Below are positions 23,656-35,675 of a stretch of 64,000 bases of DNA, one piece after another. Position numbers and translations under genes: made by a program. The notes below the pieces were generated by a model. The model was not told where the DNA came from. It worked only from the letters and a program-made list of their open reading frames with translations, and did no database searches. Source of the DNA: Serilophus lunatus (Eukaryota; Chordata; Aves; Passeriformes; Eurylaimidae); the NCBI GenBank assembly GCA_013399895.1, contig VXBA01005448.1, forward strand, positions 1,094,271 through 1,158,270, written 5' to 3'. How positions within the stretch are numbered: position 1 is the stretch's first letter; each line of letters opens with the position of its first letter.

Positions 23656-26600
23656 AATCTTCTTGAGATGTCACCTATCCTGAATGTGCAACAGAAGAAA
23701 GCCAGTGCAGAGTTCCAAGTATGGAATAATTTTGGAGATGACTGTATTCTGCATTTGGTCAGGTGGCAAGGAAAAGTGGGAAAAAAAAAAAAAAAGAAAA
23801 AAGAGAAGTGCATAAACATCTGCTAGGAAATACTTTGTTGAGAGTTATTCACCCAGGACCGTTAAAAATGGAGCTTGAATTAAGATCCTGTCACTTGCTT
23901 AGTGACTCTGCCTAATTCCGTTATCTCTGATTGATTGTACAAGAGCAGTTCTCCAGAGCTTGCCCAATTTGTTTTTATTGCTGGTTAGGCCAATGAAAAG
24001 CAATTGTCTAAAACTTCTTGTTGTCTGTTCCCTTCTCTCTCCACCCACATTCCTTTCTATAGACACCTTTTGGTCCTGTCCATGCATCATTGGTGTGTTT
24101 GACTTGCTGATACCTTTTTCCACTCTTTATGCCCTACAGGAAGCACCAGAACCCTTTTGGTGTTGGTTTTAGAACCTATAAGAGTTGAAATTTTGTGGCC
24201 CAAATCAAATCTGTGTTCTTCTGTCACCTGCTTATGAGAGTACAGGCTGTGCCTCTGCTGGCACAGAGACAGAGCAAAGGACTCAGCTTCTCCAACTGTC
24301 ATTTTAAAAAGAGTTTCTGTACTGATTTTGGGATAAAACAGTGCTAAAAAAGCATTTCTGATTGTGTTACAGGCTCACCTTCCAGGCTGTCTGACGCTAT
24401 GGCTGTGGACACCTTTGCTTTTTCAGCTCTGGAGGTGGCAGTCCTCTCTGCATAATAATGATCACAGGGTTAGTTTAGGAGGATCACTGCAATATTTTTT
24501 CACCTCTGGAGCAGCCAACTTGAGGATCTGAAATTGCTCTGCAAAGAAAGGTGCAAAATCTACCAGAGAAGGTCAGTAGCATTAACCCTATCTTGACACT
24601 GGTTAATTTAATGCCCAGAGAGACAGAAGGTCCACACTGTGGAACAAGTGCACTTTGAATTGAAGTCTGGAGGAGCTGTGGGTGTTTGACGTCTGTGGAA
24701 AGCAGACATCCCACCAGGGGTTTGTTTAAAGGTAAACAGAAGAACAAATGGAAAGTCTTGACTGCCGGTCCTCTCCTCTGATCACTGAATCATACCAAAG
24801 GGTAACTTGCTTAATCATCCTATGGCTGTATAATTCCAGCCTGAAGATTGTAAAAAGTATATTGTATTTCAAGGGCTTTTTTTTTTCTTATCTTGTGAAA
24901 AATGCTTACTCTTTCAAAATACTCCCAGTGTCTGAGCAGCTCTGATGCTAAAACTGGGCCCTTCTGTGTGGTGGCTGTCCTGGGCACATTTAGGTTAGTC
25001 AATGTTCCTGAAGGTGCTGATGGAGATTTTTCCATCATTGCACCATCATACTTTGTAGCCCAGAGGTTTTCCTTGCTCTAAATATTCAAACATATTAGTT
25101 TCTGTTCCTAGACTTTTATTGACATCTTCAGGCCCTGACTGGCTCCAAATTAGGAAGGAAATGCACTGGGACAGAAGCAGTCATCAGCACACCCTGCATA
25201 CTGAATAATTACAGTGAAAAACCATGTCCATTAGCAGAGGTGAGCAAAATCATGGAAAAAAGATGATGAAATCCACTGGAGCAAAAAATCCATTTCAGCA
25301 GAGAGCTGAGGAAGCTGTCTTTGGTGAGAAAATAACAAATTGCACATTTTAAACTACATTTTTCCTTGCAGAAAAGCCCGTGGACTGTGGAGACCCAAGT
25401 AGATACTGTCTTTGGAGAGCCTGGATACAGAGTGTCACAGTCCGTCTTAGATGAACTGGAAATTTGGGATGGGAGCAGCTTCCTGACATGATGCTTTACC
25501 AAACATAGGGCAAGAGGCAGAAGTCAGACTTTTTCCAAAGTGACTGATAGCCTCTGACAACATGAGGTAAATTAATTACAGATTATGCTGTAACCCTGCC
25601 ATCAGACTGCTTGAAAGTACTTCTGCATGTCTTAATGGTATAGTGTGATACACTTAGCATAGCAAGATGGAGGGTTTTTCCCAGCTAAGCATTTCTCCTT
25701 TTTTTAATAATCTCCAGCTTTTCATGAAAAAATGTCTTTTAATTAGGGTTGTCTTATGTACTTGGACATTTGCCCATGGTTGTAGCATCTGCTGTTTGCT
25801 TTGTAGGTAGGGACCTGCTGGCGCTCACAGAAAGAAGTTTTTTCCTGGTCTCCAATAAGGCTTGGAGAAGTGTGGTTGTGGCTCAAATCTGCAGTCAGAG
25901 CAATGTGAGTCATTTCCATATGGTGCTTTGAGTCTGACAGGCTGCAAACAAAGGGAAAAAGGGAAGAGCTCCCTGAGCATAGCCATGGGGACCTTTCTGA
26001 TGAGCACTGAAAATACCCAACATCTACACTCTGGAGAAATTCTTTTCAAGCTTTTTTTCTCCCCTTCTTTTCTCTTTTTGCTTCTCTCTTTCATCCTTTC
26101 CTCTTCATTTTCAATTTCAGCTACTTGATCTTCAGGTATTTTTGAAATGGCTTGGAAAAATGGAGACAAAAATGAAGCCGACGTAAGGGAAAATGAAGTG
26201 TAGGGAAAAACTACAGCAGTTTATTCCATACCTTGTTTAATGAAAAATAATTAGAAAATTTCAAAACACTCTGCAAACTGCAATCCCATTTTGTTTATTC
26301 ATGATGGACAAAAAGATTGAAACTTCTGTTTCCTACAATAAAACCAGGCAATATTTCCTTTTTTTTAATCACTCTTTTTCCTCATTTATTAACCTGAAGG
26401 GCTTTTGCATCTGAAGCAGACCTAGTATTCAGAGATCTGCATTCTTTCTAATTCTTCCTGTCTTGCTCCCTCAGCCTAGTTGATATTTACCCTCAAGTCC
26501 TTCATCCTCCTTGGATGGAGGCAGAACTAAAGCCATTGGCTGAAGCTACTGGTGAAGTGTTTCTGGATCATGGAAAGGGGCGACAACTTGTGTTTGTGCC

Positions 26601-28055
26601 CTATTCTCCACCACAAGGAAGAGTGAGTGGGACAGGCTGTGCTGGGTCTTTTCAGTTTGGGAAGCAGGTGACAAGGAGATTAAAAATGAGGAGGCACCAA
26701 AATAAGGAAGGAAAAAGAGGAAGAAAAGAGTGAACTGTTACTCACGTTTTCTCAAAATGCAAGACCCATCTTGGTCAAAGTAATCAGGTGACACACCTGA
26801 AACAAACAAAAGCCAGTATTTTTCCCCTAAAGGAACTTTTGTGACTTGGAAGTGTAAGATTTCTGCAGGCAGAAGAATAATAAGGGCATTTGATCATACA
26901 GGTAAGAGAAGTTGAAAATTACCTGTTATGAACTTTTATTCCTAAGTATAAATAATCTCCAAGTACTATTGTGATTGTATGCCTTTGCATATGGTTATTG
27001 TTCAGCAGAACCAAGTTATGTTTGGTTGTGGAAGCCATTTGAATGATCAGGATGTGATATTTTTGGGATTGGTGGGGAAGGAATGAGGGGATGACCTTCT
27101 GTAGATGTGAATAATGTGGGATAACCCAGATTTTTCATCTGACAAGCATGAAACTTGCACAATATGAAGTTTTTTAAAAAATGCCTGGAAGACAATTTGT
27201 ATTCAAATAATGTTTTCTAGAAGGAGCTGCCTGCTGGCAGTGTGTCTCAGTCCGCTGTGTGTTGACAAGCCCCAAAGCAGAGTTAAGGGGCCCTCTGAAG
27301 TTGACTGAAGTCAGTGTCAACAAAGCCGGGATTTCTTCCAAGCAAAAGCTGTGCAACCAGCGTGAAATATTTGTCAGGCTGTAGAGAGGAACAACTAGAG
27401 GAGCTACCAAAATATTTAACTGAGACTTTCAGAAAGACATTGGCTTTCTACTAAAAGATACTGCAGTGGCATTCGACACCGAGTAGTGTTTTATCCAGAA
27501 ACTTCCTTGAGTTGGCACTTCAGAAAGACATCCTTGGGAGGTATCCTGACAGTTGCTCCCTCAGAGCAACTCACAGACATTTGCTACCATACTCATATAT
27601 TGCAGACATCACATTTTTCCTAACTCCCACAGAACTCATGCTAGAGCTCTTGATGTCAACCACTTGCCAATAAATGGATTCTTCTCTAACTCCCCCACTA
27701 TCCTGATATTTAGCATCCTTCCCAAAATGAGACTACTGGGCAAAAGTGAGTAACTACAACTCTGCTGTGCTGTGCTGGAGCACAACTACTCCAGTGAACA
27801 CACATGTGGCATGTCCTTGAGGTACGGATTTGGTAATAGCTTTGGAGCAGTAGGAATGACTCTCCACCTGAAAAACCAAGAGGAACTCAACACAAGCAAA
27901 TTGGTGAGGACACTAAAGATAACTCTCCTGCTCTTGAGAAACTGTCTGTGTTCTTCTGTGCTCACAGTTGATTAGTGTCAGCTTTATTCCTCATCCAAAG
28001 GACAGGGCTTGATAAGGCATTGCTTGGGAAACAGTTTCTTACTCCGTAAAGTTGT
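23656..28055. other. non-coding, nothing recognised
   Basis: Over four kilobases without a recognised gene or transposon. An A-rich tract lies at about 23780-23812. Frames up to about 114 codons (near 25825-26169, minus) are rich in K, E and R because the DNA is purine-rich. A near-palindrome GTTGAC..GTCAAC occurs at about 27300-27321. Confidence 0.55.
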
Positions 28056-28116
28056 ATCAAATACCCCCTGAGACCATCGCAAGGAATCTTTTTGATGGTC
28101 TCAGTGGGTGTTTAAT
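28056..28116. repeat. hairpin-forming inverted repeat (miRNA-like or MITE-like)
   Basis: Arms ACCCCCTGAGACCATC (28063-28078) and GATGGTCTCAGTGGGT (28094-28109) are inverted with one mismatch and enclose a 15-base loop. Outward, T28062 can wobble with G28110, three A-T pairs follow, then one mismatch and two more pairs, giving a stem of 23 positions with two mismatches and one wobble. Size and shape fit a short pre-miRNA-like hairpin, or the core of a tiny palindromic transposon. I recognise no known microRNA. The nearest flanks show no other repeat. Confidence 0.6.
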
Positions 28117-29149
28117 TGAAATAGGAGAAGATATTTATTATAAAGAGGTAACATTCCCTTGAACAGGGGACTTACATGGAGGTCTTTCTACTTGCTTTGC
28201 CACGCAACTAAAAGATTCATGGATGGTTGAAGTTCATGCTTCCTCAGCATCTGGGATAGTGATCCACTGTGGCTTCAGTGTTGGTTATCTACAGAGCTTA
28301 ACCATGAAGCTAGGATAGTTGATGAACTCATGGTACCAAAGATCAGTAGGATACAATGCTAGAAGTGACAATTAGATCATTATGTTCTGTTCTCATGAAC
28401 ATACAGAGTAGAAAAAGTCATTGAGTGATGCCTGCACTGAGCCCAAGGTCTTATACTTGATTAGACCATCCGAGTCGATTCAAAATCCCTATCACCCCTG
28501 TTTGCAGAGTGATTGAAGAAGAAATTCCATCTTGCTCAAGCATTACAGAAGTGAAATAGCAACTGATGGGTCTATAAATAGACCAAAGTGCTCTCAAATA
28601 TTATTTCTTGATAATATTGATCGAAACCTTTGCCCTTTGGCATAGGAAGAAGAGGAAAGGCAATATTTACATTGACTGGGGGAAGCATAAATGCTGGATT
28701 CTCACGGGCTAAGGACCCTATGGAGTGCTGAGGAGTGGAATGACCATGTTGACCTGGCAGGGTTGAAGCCAGTTCTGTTCAATACACTACAATGAAAATA
28801 TTTTTGAAGGATTGTCCTTGCTATTGTTTGGTGGTAAATGAGAGAAAAAGGAAAAGAGACAGAGTAAAATCAAGAATAGAAAAAAAAGATCAGAGAAAAA
28901 CATTGGCATGGAGCTCACCATTTTTTGAAGGAGGAGGGCAGGGGGAAAATAATGCCTTTCCTCAAAGATTTTGGGGAGAAAAAAACCCTGCTGTGCTTGC
29001 TAAAATTCTCTTCCAGCTCCCATTGTCAGTGTTAATTGGTGATAGCCCCCCTCACACAGAAGCACTGTGGAGGTAAAATGAAAGGAAATATGTGAGGGTG
29101 TGTGTGTGAGTAACAGGCTGCTGTATCATGTGAATGAGGAGTACAACAA
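28117..29149. other. non-coding, nothing recognised
   Basis: A plus-strand frame of about 94 codons near 28792-29076 is purine-rich and unrecognised. A short GTGTGTGTGT sits near 29098. Confidence 0.6.
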
Positions 29150-29480
29150 TGGCCCAGAATAAGCTAATATATATAAATGAAAATATCAGCTTGAGCCTTC
29201 GCTGGACTTTTTGATGCTTTGAAAGTTCACATTAATTCCAGCTGCGTGGGTCCCTTTATTAATTAAATGGTCAAGGCAAGCTCCATGTGCAGTACCAGCT
29301 CCACTAGCAAACTATGAAAGCAGCATGTTGACATCCTTATTCTGAGCTCCACAGTCACCTTCAGGGCCTGCATTCAGGGTGAATTACTTTGGCTTCAGTG
29401 AACTTAAAGAATCCCAGGCTTCTCTCAATAGATTTTAAATCCCTCAGTGTTGTTCACCTAAGAAATGAGAAGGTCTCTTG
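29150..29480. promoter_or_regulatory. candidate conserved non-coding element
   Basis: Repeat-free complex sequence with CTAATATATATAAATG, TTCACATTAATTCCAGC, a perfect TTAATTAA palindrome inside TTTATTAATTAAATGG near 29258, TGAATTACTTTGG and TAGATTTTAAATCC. The texture is enhancer-like. No direct evidence of conservation is available. Confidence 0.4.
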
Positions 29481-30666
29481 CTGACACCCTTCTTGATGTT
29501 CCTGATAGTAAAAAAATTTTAGAGCCAAGTAGGTAGATCTAATTATTTCAAAGGCTTCCCAGCTGCACTGCTTCTTAGCTTTCCCTTTCATTATCTGTTT
29601 AATTAGAAAGGGACTTTGTTTTATTTATTTTTACGTGGCATGTAGTAGAACTTTATTTTTGATTCTTTATTTTAGATTCTTGATAGCTCATGCTGTGTGC
29701 TGGGGACTGCAGCACATGTTCCTCTTGTGCTTGAGTAGAGTTGGGGACCAGGTGTTGAAACTTCTGTGGACAGCTGCATAAGCATGGATGGCTTTGGTGA
29801 CATAAGAGGATTTGCTTTGTGGCTGACCTGAGAATCCATATGGAGCAGCTACCTGTGCTCTCTGTGCACAGGTAGGACCTAAATATAAAAGCTGAGAGTC
29901 CTTGCAATTATACTCTCAGTCCAAAGGTCACCTCTGATTAATACTCAGCCTTTGCTTTTTATCACTTCAGTATGTGGTGTCTCTGAGTGGCTCCAGAGAA
30001 ACACAGTGAATGCTGACCTCAGAGGTTTGATGATGAGAAGGAGGGAGAGTTGTATGCCTAAGGATAAGAGATGTTCCAGGGCCCTGTGCCTCTGTTTCAT
30101 GTAGACAACAGTGTAAGGATTGTCCCCCGTCATTCTTCCAACCCTTTCTCTGCCTGGTCAGGTCCGGTGGCTTTTCCTCATCGTTTTTTCTGCAGTCCTG
30201 AAGTTCTGCAGGAGCCAATTCTCTCTGCAGGTGAAGTGGTGCAATGTTGAGGTTTGGGTCTCCTTTGGGAATAACAAAGGATTTATCCACTCTCATCAGA
30301 GGAACGTGAAAAGTCAGTGTCCAAGCTAATCTAAACTTGTGACCCTCTTTGTTGCAGGAGGGACATCCTGACACAGTTCTTCTTGACCTTGTCTGGGTTT
30401 TCTTCTCTCCTAGAAGCCTTTTGCAACAATACCAAATTGAGCACTAAATTAAGATTGTGAAAATAAGGGCAATGACAATGGCATAAACCTTCATGTATGA
30501 GGAGGAAACACAGTTAAAGCTGTGGTGGGAGCTTCCTTGGAGACAGTGTAATGTATCTGGGTCCTTCTGCCCTGGCAGTCCTTGGGCTAGCAGACCCAGC
30601 GCTGACCTGCTGCAGCAGCTCCTCAGCAGCATTTTCTAAGTTTGGGTGCTGTGTAATGGGCTTTTC
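29481..30666. other. non-coding, nothing recognised
   Basis: A minus-strand frame of about 135 codons (29967-30374) is the longest here. It begins MSGCPSCNKEGHKF and matches no family I know. Without a conserved motif I do not call it a gene. Confidence 0.5.
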
Positions 30667-30901
30667 ACAGAATCATAGATTCCTTAAGGTTGGAAAAGAC
30701 CTCTATGATCATCTAGTCCAATCATTGACACAGCACTGCCAGGTCCTGTACTAAGTGTCACATCTACATGTTTTTAAATATCTTTTGGGACAGTGATTCT
30801 ACCATTTCTCTGGGCAGCTTATTCTGATGCTTCACCCTTTCTGTGAAGAAACTTTTCCTAATACGCAATATAAACCTCGCCTGGTGCAACTTGAATCCAA
30901 G
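30667..30901 (-). mobile_element. CR1 LINE 3' end, first part
   Basis: Minus-strand CR1: the plus strand reads CACAGAATCATAGATTCC, 'ggttggaaaagacctctatg', 'atcatctagtccaat', 'cattgacacagcactgccag', 'ttctctgggcagcttattct' and 'gtgcaacttgaatcca'. It breaks off into a (CCCTT)n array at 30902. The same element resumes after the gap at 31048, so this is one insertion of the subtype also seen at 20325. Confidence 0.93.
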
Positions 30902-30949
30902 CCTTCCCTTCCCTTCCCTTCCCTTCCCTTCCCTTCCCTTCCCTTCCCT
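30902..30949. repeat. (CCCTT)n pentanucleotide array inside CR1
   Basis: About nine and a half perfect CCTTC/CCCTT units are visible before the sequence stops at the gap, so the true length is unknown. On the minus strand, which is the sense strand of the surrounding CR1, the unit is AAGGG. G-triplets with two-base loops fit a G-quadruplex pattern, and the strand bias also favours triplex formation. Confidence 0.97.
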
Positions 30950-31047
30950 NNNNNNNNNNNNNNNNNNNNNNNNNNNNNNNNNNNNNNNNNNNNNNNNNNN
31001 NNNNNNNNNNNNNNNNNNNNNNNNNNNNNNNNNNNNNNNNNNNNNNN
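30950..31047. other. assembly gap, 98 N
   Basis: A run of 98 unresolved bases directly next to the pentanucleotide array and flanked on both sides by the same CR1. The gap most likely hides more repeat units. Frames drawn across it have no meaning. Confidence 0.98.
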
Positions 31048-31107
31048 CTCCCCTCCTCTTGTCCTATCCCTGCCCTTGTCCTATCACTTGTTATCTGGGA
31101 GAAACAA
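31048..31107 (-). mobile_element. CR1 LINE, second part after the gap
   Basis: Continuation of the CR1 that begins at 30667: 'cctcttgtcctatc' and 'cttgttatctgggagaaaca' are the words expected upstream of the array in CR1 sense direction. CTTGTCCTATC occurs twice, at 31058-31068 and 31075-31085, 17 bases apart, where other copies have it once; this looks like a small local duplication. Confidence 0.85.
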
Positions 31108-32615
31108 CAGATTTTCCTACACATTATAATAGTTTTTAATTCTTAAGTGCCAGAAAAGAAAATCTGAGCTGATTTAGAGATGGATATAATTATTTTATAA
31201 TGATTAGACTTTGCATGAGCTTTCCTTGGTTTAATTCACTGTTATTTTACTCTATCCTACCATGGCCCATCATCTGAGGTTTGAATCAGTAATATTACAA
31301 CTGCTTCATTGATTGAGTCAACTCCTCCTCCTGGATTTTTTTCCTTTCTCTTCCTGTATTAATAGCCATGGGGGAGATAAAGGTCCTGGATTAACAGTTG
31401 GGCCCGGTGGCTGTCCAAACTGGTAATGGCTTTTTCCCAGGCCAGCACATGCCACTTGCTACATGGTTTAGTGTGCCAGGTGTCCAGAGGGTAGAGCCAG
31501 CTCTTAAGCTCCTTGTCATCCCTGGATGGCGTCATTAGTGCATCATATGTTTCAGAAAGGGAGAGCCTGGTGAGAGCTGCTCATCGCAGAGCAGGAGCTG
31601 AACTGCTGATGCCCTGTCCTTCTGTCAATGGGAAAACATTGCAGCGAATGGTTGAGTAGGTTTTGATGTGTGGGAGCATCTCTCCCGTGCTGTGCACTCT
31701 GCTTGTCCAGAGCCCCAGTCCCAATTTTTCTCTCAAAGCAGAACATAGGACAGAACTGCCCCCTGGGAAAAGGACTTTGCTTTGATTTTCAGGTGAGATT
31801 TGCATTGCTTCTCTGTTCTTTCTCCCTAGTTTGCATGTGCTTGTGCACACCCCCCCCACACACCCACCAGCACATGCACCCTGCTCTTCCTTGAGTGCAT
31901 TTGTACACCGCAGATCGGTCACTTACCTTCTCCTACAACACTGGGGAAAGGTTTATAGCACCTCCATCTGTTTTACATCATGGATGCAAACTGCAACACT
32001 GATGTCTTGACTGTTTGATACCTTTCTTTGACCCTCCAGCGTGGCTGGAAGACATGGGGAGCCCTCACTGGGGTGCAGAATGTGGTCCATGGGTTCCCAC
32101 AATCTTCCAGCATTGTCCCAGGCCTGGTGATGTGGGGTTGGTCCATGCCAATGTGGTTGTCCTCCATGACATCTCCAGCCTCATTCCGCAGGGATGATGG
32201 AGTCAAGGCAGCTCAAAGGGAAAAGTAATTGGCGGTAATTAGGATGCCTGTGAGCTGTTGTGTTCCTCGCTGGCAGGCATGTGCTTTCACAAGTGCATAA
32301 AACTCTTCCTGGACTTTGTAAACACCAAAAGATATTAAATGCAAACATGCAATGAACCTTCACTGTGGAAGAGGTCTTTGGAATATTAATAGATCTGTGT
32401 TCACTGAACATTATGATGAGTCAGGAAAAAAGCCCCAAAGCACAGGAGAGTGTATTTGCATGCAGAAACTTGGAAGAATCTGTCATTTCCCTGTGAAGGT
32501 TTTTTTTTTCCCCCAGTGACAGGGCTCATCTTTATATAGGCTTGTGACAACACTGACATGTTTGCAGTGGGCAAGTCTTTAATACAGTCACCTTAACCTA
32601 TATTGGAGGTTTGTC
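31108..32615. other. non-coding, nothing recognised
   Basis: No gene or transposon recognised. A C/CA-rich run lies at about 31846-31872 and octamer words ATTTGCAT lie at 31798-31805 and 32454-32461. Frames up to about 113 codons are unrecognised. Confidence 0.55.
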
Positions 32616-32666
32616 AGTGTAGGTGGTTTGGGTTGGAAGTGACCTTAAAGATCATCTAGTTCCAAC
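32616..32666 (-). mobile_element. CR1 LINE, short 3' fragment
   Basis: The plus strand reads 'ggtggtttgggttggaagtg', 'accttaaagatcatctagtt' and CCAAC, the typical reverse complement of the CR1 3' end. The terminal tail repeat has decayed and only about 50 bases remain, so the copy is very short. Confidence 0.82.
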
Positions 32667-32707
32667 AATGTAACTGTGTGAGTGGGAGAACTCAGTGTAG
32701 TCCCACG

Positions 32708-32773
32708 TGAGTGACCTTTACTCCATCCTTTCCCACCTCTGTGCCTCAGTTTCCCCTTACCTAAAATGATGGA
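32708..32773 (+). mobile_element. MIR-like SINE remnant
   Basis: GAGTGACCTTTACTCC followed by CACCTCTGTGCCTCAGTTTC and CCCTTACCTAAAATGATGG follows the order of the MIR core region (a 'gtgacctt' word, the 'tgcctcagtttcc' word, then 'tgtaaaatgg'). MIR spread before the amniote groups separated and survives as small fragments in birds. A chance match to this common word is possible, since only about 65 bases are available. Confidence 0.55.
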
Positions 32774-34009
32774 ACTCCTGAAGAACTACAGCAGAAAAAA
32801 TTGCTGGATGGGGACTGAGTATTAACACAAGCAAGGTGACTGCCCCAGCTCTGGAGGCGCTTTCTTTAACATGCCTTTTTTTTATGAAGAAAGAGGGCTT
32901 TGTACATGCTTGAAAACAACCAGCTGAGGAACACAAATGCTTGGAAGAGGCCATACATATATGTGTTTCTGTGGTACTGCACAGCCCTGCCTGAGCCTGG
33001 ATGGTGCACATGCAGAGGGTATTTGTGCAGAGGAAAGATGAGCAGCTCAGAGGATGCAGAGCTGTATCCTGGTCCTTCACCCTGTGTGTTTGGTGGGGGG
33101 GAAGCATCACGAAGTGTCGAGTAACTGCACGTTTTGCCATTCTCAGGGTAAACAGCTGAAATGAGATTTAGCTAGAAAAGCACTCTCTGTTCTTTAGGAG
33201 GACAAACCATGTGGAAGGAAATGCTTTTAATGAGGAACATATGAAATTAGATGATTCCAAAGTGTGTGTATGTTATCTAATAGCTTTATAATAAGATGTA
33301 GTATCATCAGGGCTCTTTCCAGTGTTTGCAGGATTAAAGTAAGCATTACCGTGTTTTGTATTTTTGATATTTTTCTGCTGCTCTTGCAACAAAAGGTCTC
33401 ATCCTGGCTCAGGCCTCTTTGTGGCACTGCACAAATAACAACGTGAATGGCTGAAGGGTGGGTGAGACCAGGTGGGTAAATACTGACAGAATCCCTGGTT
33501 AATTCTCATTTTGGTCCTATTAGTCTTTAGAGTTCCAGCCCCTCTGGTGCCACAGGGTGAGGAGGGAAGTCAGTGTGTGCGCAGTGCACTGACAGTGTGC
33601 TCCCGTGTATGCAGCATGTGTTCACTTTCCCCTTACAGCTTATTTCACCTTCCTGAACGGACAGAGTACAGTTTTCCACTTTGTCACCACCAATAATTAT
33701 CTCAGCAATAGCCTGGGAGCTTGTCCTGAGGAGGCTGCTCTGGCTGCAGAAGGCCCAGAAAGATGCTCCAAAAGATGCTCTCTGCTATTTTTGCTTTGCA
33801 CTTCTTGCATCAGGGGAATTGGCATACAGGAATGGTGCATTTTGCCATCAGGAAATCTTTGAGTATGTCTGCTCGGAGGGGTATATGTGCTTGTAGTCTT
33901 CCCTTTGCCTTCCATCTGTAATCTGTACTGCCCAAGTGGAGCAGACTTGCAGTTTAAGCATTTTTCTGACCTTAAGGGATGCAGCAGCTTCTTGATATGC
34001 ATTAACCTC
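32774..34009. other. non-coding, nothing recognised
   Basis: Frames of up to 127 codons overlap on both strands and resemble no family. No repeats recognised. Confidence 0.55.
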
Positions 34010-34330
34010 ACACCCTGGCACTGCTGGTTTTTGTTCTGTCCCAATGAGTCCCTTACCATTAAAACAACCATTCATCATTCACCATGTACAATAAACCAGG
34101 AGAGTGTATTTTGCTTGCTTCCAGCCTCAGGCATATCAAGCAGGTATGAATCTTTTAAGCATAAGTTCATCTTTAACTTGTCCCAAACGTGCCATGAATT
34201 ACTTACGTGGTTTGCTATCTGTCTGTAAAACAGTACGGAAATTGTAAATGACATTATGGCTGCAGCAGCTTTCAAATGTTTGCAGAGAGAAGTTTTCTTT
34301 GACTGTAGATTGGACACAACTACCTTTCAG
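34010..34330. promoter_or_regulatory. candidate conserved non-coding element
   Basis: Repeat-free sequence with CCATTAAAACAACCATTCATC, CAATAAACC, GAATTACTTACGTGG, CAGTACGGAAATTGTAAATGAC and CATTATGGC words, and CpGs kept in CAAACGTGCC, TTACGTGG and GTACGGAA. Both texture and retained CpGs fit a constrained element. Frames across it on both strands are unrecognised. Confidence 0.38.
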
Positions 34331-35675
34331 ACAAAGTTTCCAGAGTGCTTGGCAGAATGCTAATAATTGTGGTTTTTGTCATCCCAACAAGATGTGACTG
34401 GTGTGAATCCAACACACCCAACTTTTGAAGTGTGACCATTTATGGTAGAAAACAGACAGAAGATAAAGGAAACAGGAAAATTACAATTTACTGGTTTTGT
34501 AGTGTTTAATGACCACAAGAGGTCAGGTCTTCTGTTTTCACATCTCATATGAGAGAAAAGCCCTGTCAGACTGTCTTTACAAGTACAGTTTCCTGAGCAG
34601 CTTGAGTTGAACACTGTGCTACCAGATGAAAGAGGCATCTGCACCCTTTCACTATCACTGGCCATGGTTTTTTGCCCCCTCCTTTGCCCTGGCAACTGTA
34701 ATTGCACTGCCAGGTGAAGGTCAGCCCTCTTTCTGATCTAGCTGAAGATGTAGAGGTGAACATCATGGTTGCAGCAGAGGAAGTGGGTGGCTGGGAGACG
34801 AGGCAAGTGGACTGTGGTTGGTGTTGCTTTTGGTAGCAATGCAGCCCTTAGCTGTCAGCTTATGCTGACTATGAAACCATCTCCTTGGACCTGAAACATT
34901 CTCTGAACCTTTATAACCCTTAATATGTTCAATTATTGACCAAAATTAGTCATGGGAGGCATGGGAAATATGAATGGCAACTACCCACGCAGCCTGTAGT
35001 ACTTGAGATGACCAACTCTGATGGCAACCAAGGGACAGGATGGCAAATCTAAACATCCTGATTCTCATGGGTAACTAAGAACATATTTAGCTCATTAAAT
35101 ATTCAGCAAGGAATGCAAATTCCTCCCACGAGTGGACCAGGCTTTATCTTAGAGGCATGCAGGTCATTTGCTCCTCTATTCCTACTGGAAGAAGATTCTG
35201 TCTTCTCTCTCCTGAGAAGTGTAGACAGTCTTCTAGAGTAGGTAAAGCATTGCATGCTTTTACTCAAGAAGAAATGAAACAGATGCAGCTGTTTAGAGAT
35301 GTCTTTATCGTGGTCACTTGGGTGTTGATGGTGACTATATTGTCCTGAGTTTCACCTGAAATTGCAATGAAAAATCTAAACTTAGATGACCTCATTCAGT
35401 AGCGAAGCCAGTCTCATCAGGGGAAAGGTCTTGAGAATAAAAGCACTTAGGGCACTTTAAAATCTGGAATAGAAGCATACTCAGTATCTCAGACCAGTGA
35501 AGATCTAAAGCAAAGCACAGTGCACAGAGCAAGAAGTCCTTACAGCAGCCATTCCTCTCCTCCTGCATTATCACTCAGGTTTATCCCACCTGTTTCTATT
35601 CCAGAGTCCTTTGTATGTCACTGGTGTTGGCATTAATGGCTTTACTTTACAAACCTACACTAAAGCACACCTTTC
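34331..35675. other. non-coding, nothing recognised
   Basis: No recognised gene or transposon. A perfect octamer ATGCAAAT lies at 35113-35120. Frames up to 115 codons show no family resemblance. Confidence 0.55.

Noticed and set aside
23656..23812. Retroposed transcript ending in the A-rich tract near 23780
   Set aside because: No polyadenylation signal and no similarity to a gene; it lies just after a CR1, which does not use poly-A.
29967..30374. Weak similarity between this frame (KSFVIPKGD) and one near 50250 (KTFVIPKGF), possibly a shared repeat
   Set aside because: The DNA agrees over only about 15 bases and diverges at once on both sides; likely coincidence.
30950..31047. Open frames of 88-100 codons crossing this region
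   Set aside because: They read through unresolved bases and have no meaning.
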